58,289 nt of DNA from an uncultured Clostridia bacterium. GTDB taxonomy: Bacteria > Bacillota > Clostridia > Oscillospirales > Acutalibacteraceae. The notes beneath the pieces were generated by a model. It did no database searches. It was given only the letters and a program-made list of their open reading frames with translations, and was not told where the DNA came from. The stretch spans positions 1-58,289 of the forward strand of contig CAMFBH010000010.1 of the NCBI GenBank assembly GCA_945948515.1, read 5' to 3'. The position numbers were made by a program, and so were the translations under genes. Of the stretch, positions 33,208-39,758 are shown piece after piece. How positions within the stretch are numbered: position 1 is the first letter of the stretch; every line of letters starts with the position of its first letter.

Positions 33208-34491
33208 ATGAATTTACAGCAGCTTAAATCAGCAGTAGCTTCAGGAGAGCTCGACTCACAGTTGAGAGTGGTTTATCCAACCGACAGCGAGTTAAACTAT
33301 CAAAAAGAAAGAATTATTCAAACAATATGTGATTTTGAAGCTGAGTACGGTTATTCGGACAGGGAAGCGTTTGTTATGAGTGCACCCGGCAGAACCGAGG
33401 TTTGCGGAAATCATACCGACCATAACAACGGAAAAGTGCTTGCCGCTTCAATTAATCTTGATGCTATTGCAGTTGTTTGCAAAAATGATGAAAATATTGT
33501 TCGTGTTAAATCAAAAGGTCATAAAATGAATGTTGTAGATCTTAATGATCTTGAACCTAAAGAAGAAAACTACGGCCATTCAACCTCAATGGTTAAAGGT
33601 ATTGTTGCCGGATTGAAGCAGGGCGGATACAATATCGGAGGATTTGATGCATGTACGGTCAGCGATGTTATGGGTGGCTCCGGACTTTCATCCTCAGCAG
33701 CCTTTGAGGTACTTCTCGGAACTGTTGTAAGCCATTTGTTTAATGACGGAAAAATAGATCCCGTAACAATCGCCAAGGTTGCTCAGTACAGTGAAAACGT
33801 TTTCTTCGGCAAGCCCTGCGGACTTTTGGATCAAATGGCTTCATCGGTGGGCAATTTTGTTACAATTGATTTTAAGAGCACGGAGGAGCCTGTTATTAAC
33901 AAGGTTGAATTTGATCTTGCTTCCTATAATCATTCCCTTTGCATTCTTGATACGGGCGGAAATCATTCCGATTTAACAGATGATTATGCCGCTGTCAGAG
34001 GAGAAATGGAGGCTGTTGCGGAAGCCCTCGGAAAGAAGGTGCTTCGAGAGCTTACATACGAAGAGTTTTTCTCATCACTTTCAGAGGTTTCAAAAAAGGT
34101 TAACGACAGAGCAATTTTAAGAGCTATTCATTTCTTTAATGAAAACAGAAGAGTTGAAGAGGCTGTTTCTGCTCTTGAAAACAAGAATTTTGAAGATTTC
34201 AAGGCGGTTATAACAGAGTCCGGATATTCCTCATATATGTACAATCAGAATGTATATACTCCCAAAAATCCAACTGAGCAGAAGCTTTCACTTGCTCTTG
34301 CAATTTCAGAGGAGCTTCTTAAAGGAAAGGGCGCTTACCGTGTTCACGGCGGCGGTTTTGCAGGAACGGTTCAGGCATTTGTTCCTAATGAATTGCTCAG
34401 CGAATACAAGAGAGTTACCGAAAGCGTTTTCGGAGAAGGCTCGTGCCATGTGCTTTCAATCCGAGCACTCGGCGGTTGCCGCGTAATATAA
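33208..34491 (+). CDS. galK: Galactokinase-like GHMP sugar kinase
   Basis: The 427-residue GHMP kinase has MSAPGRTEVCGNHTDHNNG in place of the galactokinase signature, the ATP-binding loop VMGGSGLSSSAAFEVL, and the C-terminal motif RVHGGGFAGTVQAFVP. The canonical GEHTDY is replaced by GNHTDH: the sugar-contacting glutamate and tyrosine are changed, while the histidine and aspartate remain. Phosphorylation of galactose or a related sugar is likely, but specificity is less certain than the name suggests. No galT or galE is adjacent. An AGAGGAA ribosome site precedes the ATG. It is last in the aromatic/VTT run and ends at a strong terminator. Confidence 0.82.
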   Translation: MNLQQLKSAVASGELDSQLRVVYPTDSELNYQKERIIQTICDFEAEYGYSDREAFVMSAPGRTEVCGNHTDHNNGKVLAASINLDAIAVVCKNDENIVRVKSKGHKMNVVDLNDLEPKEENYGHSTSMVKGIVAGLKQGGYNIGGFDACTVSDVMGGSGLSSSAAFEVLLGTVVSHLFNDGKIDPVTIAKVAQYSENVFFGKPCGLLDQMASSVGNFVTIDFKSTEEPVINKVEFDLASYNHSLCILDTGGNHSDLTDDYAAVRGEMEAVAEALGKKVLRELTYEEFFSSLSEVSKKVNDRAILRAIHFFNENRRVEEAVSALENKNFEDFKAVITESGYSSYMYNQNVYTPKNPTEQKLSLALAISEELLKGKGAYRVHGGGFAGTVQAFVPNELLSEYKRVTESVFGEGSCHVLSIRALGGCRVI

Positions 34492-34493
34492 TT

Positions 34494-34530
34494 AAAAAAT
34501 CCCGAACATTGATATGTTCGGGATTTTTTT
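34494..34530 (+). terminator. Intrinsic terminator after galK
   Basis: A perfect 16-bp stem (34494-34509 with 34514-34529) has a 4-base loop and a T-run to 34530. It lies 2 bases after the galK stop codon. Confidence 0.93.
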
Positions 34531-34550
34531 GGATACAATAATATAACCAT

Positions 34551-34582
34551 AAAATAAAAACGCCCTCAATTTTGAGAGCGTT
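34551..34582 (-). terminator. Candidate terminator of the 44-residue membrane peptide gene
   Basis: Plus-strand bases 34559-34569 pair with 34572-34582 with one C-A mismatch. The innermost pairs must open for the loop. On the minus strand the stem is followed by TTTTTATTTT, just after the small gene's stop codon. Confidence 0.55.
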
Positions 34583-34590
34583 AAAACTAT

Positions 34591-34725
34591 TCAGCGAAGA
34601 AGAGAAAATCCAATGTCGATAGCACCGCCGAGAAGACGGGAGGTTTTTCTCATACCAACGGTTTCTGCAACCCATAAAAGAACAATTGCAACGAATATTG
34701 CAATTAAAAGCGCTTCTTTACTCAT
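34591..34725 (-). CDS. Small single-pass membrane protein (44 residues), unknown function
   Basis: On the minus strand, ATG (34723-34725) follows a perfect AAAGGAGG with 7-base spacing, and the frame runs to TGA (34591-34593). The product starts MSKEALLIAIFVAIVLLWVA, so residues 5-20 form a transmembrane helix. A short basic segment (MRKTSRLLGG) and a second hydrophobic patch follow. It has its own promoter (34754-34781) and a likely terminator, which makes a chance frame unlikely. No family is recognised. It is convergent with galK and divergent from the decarboxylase genes. Confidence 0.7.
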   Translation of the reverse strand: MSKEALLIAIFVAIVLLWVAETVGMRKTSRLLGGAIDIGFSLLR

Positions 34726-34753
34726 TGCTTATCCTCCTTTTAACTATATCAAT

Positions 34754-34781
34754 ATTATACACTATTTCAAAAATAAATCAA
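34754..34781 (-). promoter_or_regulatory. Sigma-A-type promoter for the small membrane protein
   Basis: Minus strand: -35 TTGATT (34776-34781), a 16-base spacer and a perfect -10 TATAAT (34754-34759). It lies about 30 bases upstream of the start codon. Confidence 0.6.
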
Positions 34782-34836
34782 GTGCTTTGCTTTATTTTAT
34801 ACAGAATGCCGATATTTTTATTTTTAAAATAATTTG

Positions 34837-34865
34837 TTGAAAAAAATTAATAATTGTTATATAAT
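34837..34865 (+). promoter_or_regulatory. Sigma-A-type promoter for decarboxylase gamma/beta genes
   Basis: -35 TTGAAA (34837-34842), a 17-base spacer and a perfect -10 TATAAT (34860-34865), 34 bases before the ATG at 34900. It shares 28 of 32 bases with the promoter region at 17845-17876. Confidence 0.75.
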
Positions 34866-34899
34866 ATAAAACAGTAATTATAATGGGGGCATTTGGAAT

Positions 34900-35343
34900 A
34901 TGAATCCTGTTCTTTTAACTGCAAATCCAACCGGTGTTGAATTTACGGCAACCGTTGTAATGGCGGGTGTCGGAATAGTTTTCGGCGTTTTGCTTTTGCT
35001 GATTGCCGTGTTCTATGCTTTCGGCGCAATTGTTTCCAAAAGCGAAAAAGCCGCTAAAAAGCGCGCAATGAAAAAGCTTGATAAAAAGCTTGAGAAAGAT
35101 AACGCTGCTGCGACAGCTCCTGCTCCGGTTGAAAAAAAATCAGTAAATAACACTCCTGCCCAGGCTCAGCCCGTTGTTCAACAGGGTATCAGCGCTGAGG
35201 TGGTAGCGGCTATAAGTGCTGCAATAACAATGTTTGAGGGCGATTCTTCCGTGCGCATTTGTTCAATCAGCAGAAAAAACACTGCTTCAAATCGCAATGC
35301 TTGGTCGTATGCGGCTCTCACTGAAAACACAAGACCGTTTTAA
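34900..35343 (+). CDS. Na+-pump decarboxylase gamma-type subunit (OadG-like)
   Basis: The 147-residue product has one N-terminal transmembrane helix (about residues 15-45: VVMAGVGIVFGVLLLLIAVF), a lysine-rich juxtamembrane segment, an Ala/Pro linker and a C-terminal piece with GISAEVVAAISAAITMF. This is the layout of the small gamma/delta subunit that anchors biotin-dependent Na+-translocating decarboxylases (oxaloacetate, methylmalonyl-CoA or glutaconyl-CoA). GGGG precedes the ATG. The beta subunit follows 12 bases later, but no carboxyltransferase or biotin-carrier gene is in the window. Confidence 0.82.
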   Translation: MNPVLLTANPTGVEFTATVVMAGVGIVFGVLLLLIAVFYAFGAIVSKSEKAAKKRAMKKLDKKLEKDNAAATAPAPVEKKSVNNTPAQAQPVVQQGISAEVVAAISAAITMFEGDSSVRICSISRKNTASNRNAWSYAALTENTRPF

Positions 35344-35355
35344 GGAGGTAAAAAA

Positions 35356-36549
35356 ATGGCAGAAGTTTTATCCGGCGTTTGGCAGGCGATAGTTGATATT
35401 TTCGCCAATTCCGGCTACGCATATTTCTTTAACGACCCTCAGGGTTGGAAAAACCTCATTATGATATGCGTTGCGTTTTTCTTCCTTTGGCTCGGTATTA
35501 AGCATGGATTTGAGCCTCTTTTAATGATTCCCATTGCTTTCGGAATGCTCCTTGCAAATTTACCAATGGCAAATCTTGCTGTTCATTATCACGATTTACA
35601 GGGCTTTATAGAAATTTTCAAGGCAGGGAAAGCAGGTCTTCTTGATTACCTGTATTTCGGTGTTAAGGCCGGAATTTATCCACCTCTTATTTTCCTCGGA
35701 ATAGGTTCTATGACCGATTTCTCACCCCTTATTGCAAATCCGAAAAGCTTTATTCTCGGTGCTGCCGCACAGCTCGGAATATTTTTCACATATGTTGGCT
35801 CAATAGTTCTCGGCTTCAACGCTCAGCAGGCAGGTTCAATAGCAATCATCGGTGGTGCGGACGGTCCTACTGCTATTTTCGTAACCTCCCAGCTTGCTCC
35901 TGAGCTACTGGGAACGATTGCCGTTGCGGCATATTCATATATGGCGCTTGTTCCCGTAATTCAGCCTCCGATTATGAAGGCTCTCACAACTAAAAAAGAG
36001 CGTAGCGTTGTTATGGGCAATCTTCGCCCCGTTTCAAAGCTTGAAAAAATACTGTTCCCGATAATGGTAACTGTAATTGTTTCTCTTCTTCTTCCCGATG
36101 CGGCAACCCTTGTAGGTATGCTCATGCTCGGAAACCTTCTTAAAGAAAGCGGAAGAACCGAAAGAATTGCAAAAGCGGCTCAAAACGAGCTTATGAATAT
36201 CGTAACAATTTTCCTCGGAATTTCAGTTGGTGCAACAACCTCTGCCGAAAGCTTCCTCAATCTTAACACAATTAAAATTGTTGCACTCGGATTAATCGCT
36301 TTCTGTATCGGAACTGCCGGAGGCGTTCTTTTTGGAAAAATTATGTATATAGCAACAAAGGGCAAGGTAAATCCGCTTATCGGTTCTGCCGGTGTTTCCG
36401 CAGTACCAATGGCTGCCCGCGTAAGCCAGAAGGTAGGTCAGCAGGAGAATTCTTCAAACTTCCTTCTTATGCACGCTATGGGACCGAATGTTTCAGGCGT
36501 TATCGGCTCCGCCGTTGCAGCAGGTGTTCTTCTTACATTGCTCAGATGA
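35356..36549 (+). CDS. Na+-translocating decarboxylase beta subunit
   Basis: The 397-residue, roughly nine-helix membrane protein couples decarboxylation to Na+ export (OadB/MmdB/GcdB family). GGADGPTAIFVTSQLAP (from about residue 166) contains the essential aspartate of the Na+/H+ path. GIYPPLIFLGIGSMTDFSPL and the C-terminal SAGVSAVPMAARVSQK and MHAMGPNVSGVIGSAVAAG are also family signatures. Full length. AAGGAGG precedes the ATG. Which substrate-specific alpha subunit it serves cannot be told from this window. A terminator follows. Confidence 0.93.
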   Translation: MAEVLSGVWQAIVDIFANSGYAYFFNDPQGWKNLIMICVAFFFLWLGIKHGFEPLLMIPIAFGMLLANLPMANLAVHYHDLQGFIEIFKAGKAGLLDYLYFGVKAGIYPPLIFLGIGSMTDFSPLIANPKSFILGAAAQLGIFFTYVGSIVLGFNAQQAGSIAIIGGADGPTAIFVTSQLAPELLGTIAVAAYSYMALVPVIQPPIMKALTTKKERSVVMGNLRPVSKLEKILFPIMVTVIVSLLLPDAATLVGMLMLGNLLKESGRTERIAKAAQNELMNIVTIFLGISVGATTSAESFLNLNTIKIVALGLIAFCIGTAGGVLFGKIMYIATKGKVNPLIGSAGVSAVPMAARVSQKVGQQENSSNFLLMHAMGPNVSGVIGSAVAAGVLLTLLR

Positions 36550-36568
36550 TATAATTAACAACAATTCG

Positions 36569-36600
36569 GGCGTTGGCCACTTAATGCCAACGCCTTTTTT
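36569..36600 (+). terminator. Intrinsic terminator between the beta subunit gene and pcrA
   Basis: A perfect 9-bp GC-rich stem (36569-36577 with 36586-36594) has an 8-base loop and six T's. It ends only 13 bases before the pcrA start codon. Confidence 0.88.
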
Positions 36601-36613
36601 GACGGAGAAAATA

Positions 36614-38806
36614 ATGGCAAAGTTAAACGAAATGCAGCAAAGAGCTGTTAATCAAACAGAGGGTCCGCTTTTAATTCTTGCAGGTGCGGGTAGCGGAAAA
36701 ACAACTGTTCTTGTTAACCGCGTACAAAATATAATTCAAAGCTCTCTCGCTCAGCCGTGGCAGGTTCTTGCAATAACCTTTACCAATAAGGCGGCAGGTG
36801 AAATCAGAGAAAGACTTATTAACGCAGTGGGCGAGGATGCAAACAGTATTTGGGCACACACATTCCATTCGTGCTGTGCAAGAATTCTGCGCCGTTTCGG
36901 AGAAAGACTCGGATATTCTAACCACTTCACGATTTACGATACCGACGACAGCAGAAGGGTGATGAAGCATTGTCAAAAGCAGCTCGGCATTGAGGATAGA
37001 TTTCTCAATCATCGCTCAATTCTTTCGGAAATAAGCAATGCGAAGGATAGCCTTATATCTCCTGAGGAGTATTGCGAGAATAATTCGGGCGATTTCAGAA
37101 AATCAAAAATCGGCGAATGCTATAAACTGTATCAAAAAGAACTGTTAAAATCCGATGCAATGGATTTTGACGATATGATTTATAATACCGTGCGTTTGTT
37201 AAATGAAAACGATGATGTTCGTGAGCTTTATCAAAATCAGTTTAAATATGTTATGGTTGATGAGTATCAGGATACCAACCATGCCCAGTATGTTTTAACC
37301 TCCATTCTTGCCGATAAATATAAAAACCTCTGTGTTGTCGGAGATGACGACCAGTCAATCTATCGCTTCAGAGGTGCAACAATTGAGAATATTCTTTCAT
37401 TTGAGGAGCAGTACAAAAACGCAACTGTTATAAGACTTGAGCAGAATTACAGAAGCACTCAGAATATTCTTGACGGTGCAAATGCCGTTATTGCGAATAA
37501 TACAAACAGAAAAGGAAAAAATCTTTGGACCGATGCAGGCTCCGGAGATAAAATTATCCTCAATACGGTTGCAAATGAGTCTGCCGAAAGCGTTTACATA
37601 GCGGATGAAATTTTGAAAAATGTAAGAGCGGGCAGAAAAATGAGTGACCACGCAATTCTTTACAGAATGAATGCACAGTCGCGAAATCTCGAAATAACCC
37701 TCACAAAGAGCGGAATTCCGCATAAGGTTATCGGAGGAAACCGTTTCTTTGACCGTAAGGAAATTAAGGATATTGTTTCCTATCTTGCAGTTATTAATAA
37801 TACTTCCGATAATGTAAGGCTTCAAAGAATAATAAATGTTCCCCGCCGTTCAATAGGGGACACAACTGTTGCAAATGCTCTCGAAATAGCAACAGGCTTG
37901 GGAATGTCCCTTTTTGAGGTTTGCGAAAGAGCGGATGAATTCCAGAAAACAGCAAGAGCGTCTGTTAAGCTGAAAGCCTTTACAGATATGATTAAGGATT
38001 TTCAGAATGAATATGAAAGCGGCATGTCTCTCAGCGAGCTTCTTCAGGAGATTATGGAAAAAACCGAATATGCCGAGTATCTTCGTGAAACAGAGCCCGA
38101 TTCTGCGGATGACAGAATGAATAACATAAGCGAGCTTTCATCAATGTTTATAAAATATGAGCAGGAGGAAGAGGATTTTGACCTTTCTTCGTTCCTTGAG
38201 GATGTTGCTCTTGTATCGGATATTGATTCGTATAACACCGATGAGGACAGCGTTGTGCTTATGACTCTCCATTCAGCAAAGGGACTTGAATTTCCGATAG
38301 TTTTCATTCCCGGAATGGAGGAGGGAATCTTTCCGGGAAATCAAAGTATGTACAGCGATGAGGAGCTCGAAGAGGAGAGAAGACTTGCTTATGTCGGAAT
38401 TACAAGAGCAAAAGAAAAGCTGTATTTAATAAATGCTTCTCAAAGAATGCTCTACGGACAGACAAACAGAAATCAGGTTTCAAGATTTATTCGTGAAATT
38501 CCTGTCAGCGTAACGGAGGATGTTACCGTTGTACCTAAAAGCAGCTTCCGTTCTTCACATAGCTTTGCTTCGGATATTCCGAGGCAGACTACAAGCTCAA
38601 ATGCTCACAGCTTCGGTGAGGTAAAGGCAAAGCAGACTCAAAACGCCGATTATTCGGTTGGTGATACCGTGCGCCACAAAGCCTTCGGAACGGGCGTTGT
38701 TTTATCGCTTCAGCCAATGGGCAACGATGTGCTTATGGAGGTTGCGTTTGACCGAAGCGGAACTAAAAAGCTTATGGCAAAATTTGCAAAGCTTGAAAAG
38801 CTGTAA
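36614..38806 (+). CDS. pcrA: ATP-dependent DNA helicase, PcrA/UvrD family
   Basis: The 730-residue superfamily 1A helicase acts in repair and in clearing replication or transcription blocks. LNEMQQRAVNQTEGPLLI is the Q-motif region. AGAGSGKTTVL is Walker A (about residues 23-33), VDEYQDTNHAQY is motif II (about 215), VVGDDDQSIYRFRGA is motif III, and VLMTLHSAKGLEFPIVF is motif V. The C-terminal YSVGDTVRHKAFGTGVV module is the PcrA-type Tudor-like RNA-polymerase interaction domain. The start is ATG 36614 with CGGAGAA upstream; longer in-frame extensions cross the terminator and are rejected. The promoter is not obvious. Confidence 0.96.
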   Translation: MAKLNEMQQRAVNQTEGPLLILAGAGSGKTTVLVNRVQNIIQSSLAQPWQVLAITFTNKAAGEIRERLINAVGEDANSIWAHTFHSCCARILRRFGERLGYSNHFTIYDTDDSRRVMKHCQKQLGIEDRFLNHRSILSEISNAKDSLISPEEYCENNSGDFRKSKIGECYKLYQKELLKSDAMDFDDMIYNTVRLLNENDDVRELYQNQFKYVMVDEYQDTNHAQYVLTSILADKYKNLCVVGDDDQSIYRFRGATIENILSFEEQYKNATVIRLEQNYRSTQNILDGANAVIANNTNRKGKNLWTDAGSGDKIILNTVANESAESVYIADEILKNVRAGRKMSDHAILYRMNAQSRNLEITLTKSGIPHKVIGGNRFFDRKEIKDIVSYLAVINNTSDNVRLQRIINVPRRSIGDTTVANALEIATGLGMSLFEVCERADEFQKTARASVKLKAFTDMIKDFQNEYESGMSLSELLQEIMEKTEYAEYLRETEPDSADDRMNNISELSSMFIKYEQEEEDFDLSSFLEDVALVSDIDSYNTDEDSVVLMTLHSAKGLEFPIVFIPGMEEGIFPGNQSMYSDEELEEERRLAYVGITRAKEKLYLINASQRMLYGQTNRNQVSRFIREIPVSVTEDVTVVPKSSFRSSHSFASDIPRQTTSSNAHSFGEVKAKQTQNADYSVGDTVRHKAFGTGVVLSLQPMGNDVLMEVAFDRSGTKKLMAKFAKLEKL

Positions 38807-38834
38807 ATTCAATATGTCAAAAAGTGATTACCTT

Positions 38835-38843
38835 CATAGAATA
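38835..38843 (+). promoter_or_regulatory. Candidate -10 element for the Cys-rich protein
   Basis: CATAGAATA matches the CATAnnnTA pattern of mother-cell sporulation sigma factors E/K and also contains a sigma-A-like TAGAAT. No convincing -35 is present at the proper distance for either. It lies about 40 bases before ATG 38884. Confidence 0.25.
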
Positions 38844-38883
38844 TAGAGAAGTTTACTTCAAAATATTCTACGGAGGTAATTTT

Positions 38884-39708
38884 ATGCCCGATAATCCTGT
38901 TTTTGAAAGTAAGGACAGAAGAATAAAAGAGGCGGTTTGTATTGATACAAAAAGAATCTATGATTCGTGCGTTTCAAGAGATTGTCTGGAAGATTTAAGA
39001 GTTACATTTTTCAGCCACTGTCAGCATTTGATTGATGAAGCGGTTACAATAAAAAGCAGAGACTGCACTATTGAAGCAGTGAGCATTGATGTTGATGAGG
39101 TGCCGTTTAACAGGGGATTTTACAGTGTTGATATAACTTATTATTTCAAGCTGACCTTTGATACCTACGCTTCGCCCTGCGCATCTCCGCGTGTAGCCGT
39201 CGGATTTGCACAGTTCAACAAAAAATGTATTCTTTACGGTAGCTGCGGAAATGTTAAAATATTCAAATCAAATCCTTTAAACGAGCAGCAAGACTGCCCG
39301 GAATCGCCGAAATACACTAACCCTACCGCAAAGGTTCAGGCGGTTGACCCTGTTGTGCTTTCAATGAATGTTGTTGATTGCTGCGACTGCTGCGTACCCG
39401 TTTGCTCAAGCTACCCGAAATCAATTTTGAGCAGTATTGATGACAGTACTCCTCCGAGCGGCGCGTCAAAAGCCATTCTCGTAACGCTCGGACTTTTTTC
39501 AATCGTTCAAATGGAACGCGATGTTCAGATGACTGTTCCGGCATACGACTTCTGCATTCCGGACAGAGAGTGCTGTTGCAATACTTCCGATCCGTGCGAC
39601 ACATTCAGTAAAATTGATTTTCCGATTAACGAGTTTTTCCCGGTGGATAAGGATTCTCATTGTTGCAAAGAGGATTGCGATTCATCTGAGGAAGAAGATA
39701 CACAATAA
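38884..39708 (+). CDS. Conserved cysteine-rich clostridial protein, unknown function
   Basis: The 274-residue soluble protein has about 25 cysteines and no signal peptide. Features are RIYDSCVSRDCLEDLRV near the N-terminus, VPFNRGFYSVDITYYFK in the middle, and a Cys cluster VVDCCDCCVPVCSS. A second Cys cluster (CIPDRECCCNTSDPCDTF) is followed by an acidic tail. I recognise the pattern as a family common in spore-forming Clostridia without known function. The duplicated Cys clusters suggest disulfide cross-linking or metal binding, and a structural spore or envelope role is possible but unproven. The start is ATG 38884 with ACGGAGG 7 bases upstream. It is monocistronic, between pcrA and a terminator. 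Confidence 0.75.
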   Translation: MPDNPVFESKDRRIKEAVCIDTKRIYDSCVSRDCLEDLRVTFFSHCQHLIDEAVTIKSRDCTIEAVSIDVDEVPFNRGFYSVDITYYFKLTFDTYASPCASPRVAVGFAQFNKKCILYGSCGNVKIFKSNPLNEQQDCPESPKYTNPTAKVQAVDPVVLSMNVVDCCDCCVPVCSSYPKSILSSIDDSTPPSGASKAILVTLGLFSIVQMERDVQMTVPAYDFCIPDRECCCNTSDPCDTFSKIDFPINEFFPVDKDSHCCKEDCDSSEEEDTQ

Positions 39709-39721
39709 TTTAATACAAAAC

Positions 39722-39757
39722 AAAAAGGGCTTGAATACTTGAATTCAAGCCCTTTTT
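39722..39757. terminator. Bidirectional intrinsic terminator
   Basis: A perfect 15-bp stem (39722-39736 with 39743-39757) has a 6-base loop and A/T tails. It serves the Cys-rich gene and the convergent malQ gene, whose stop codon is 2 bases away. Confidence 0.92.
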
Positions 39758-39758
39758 C

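Noticed and set aside
36488-36613. Upstream in-frame extension of pcrA
   Set aside because: It would run through the end of the decarboxylase beta gene and the terminator. ATG 36614 has a ribosome site and gives the family N-terminus.
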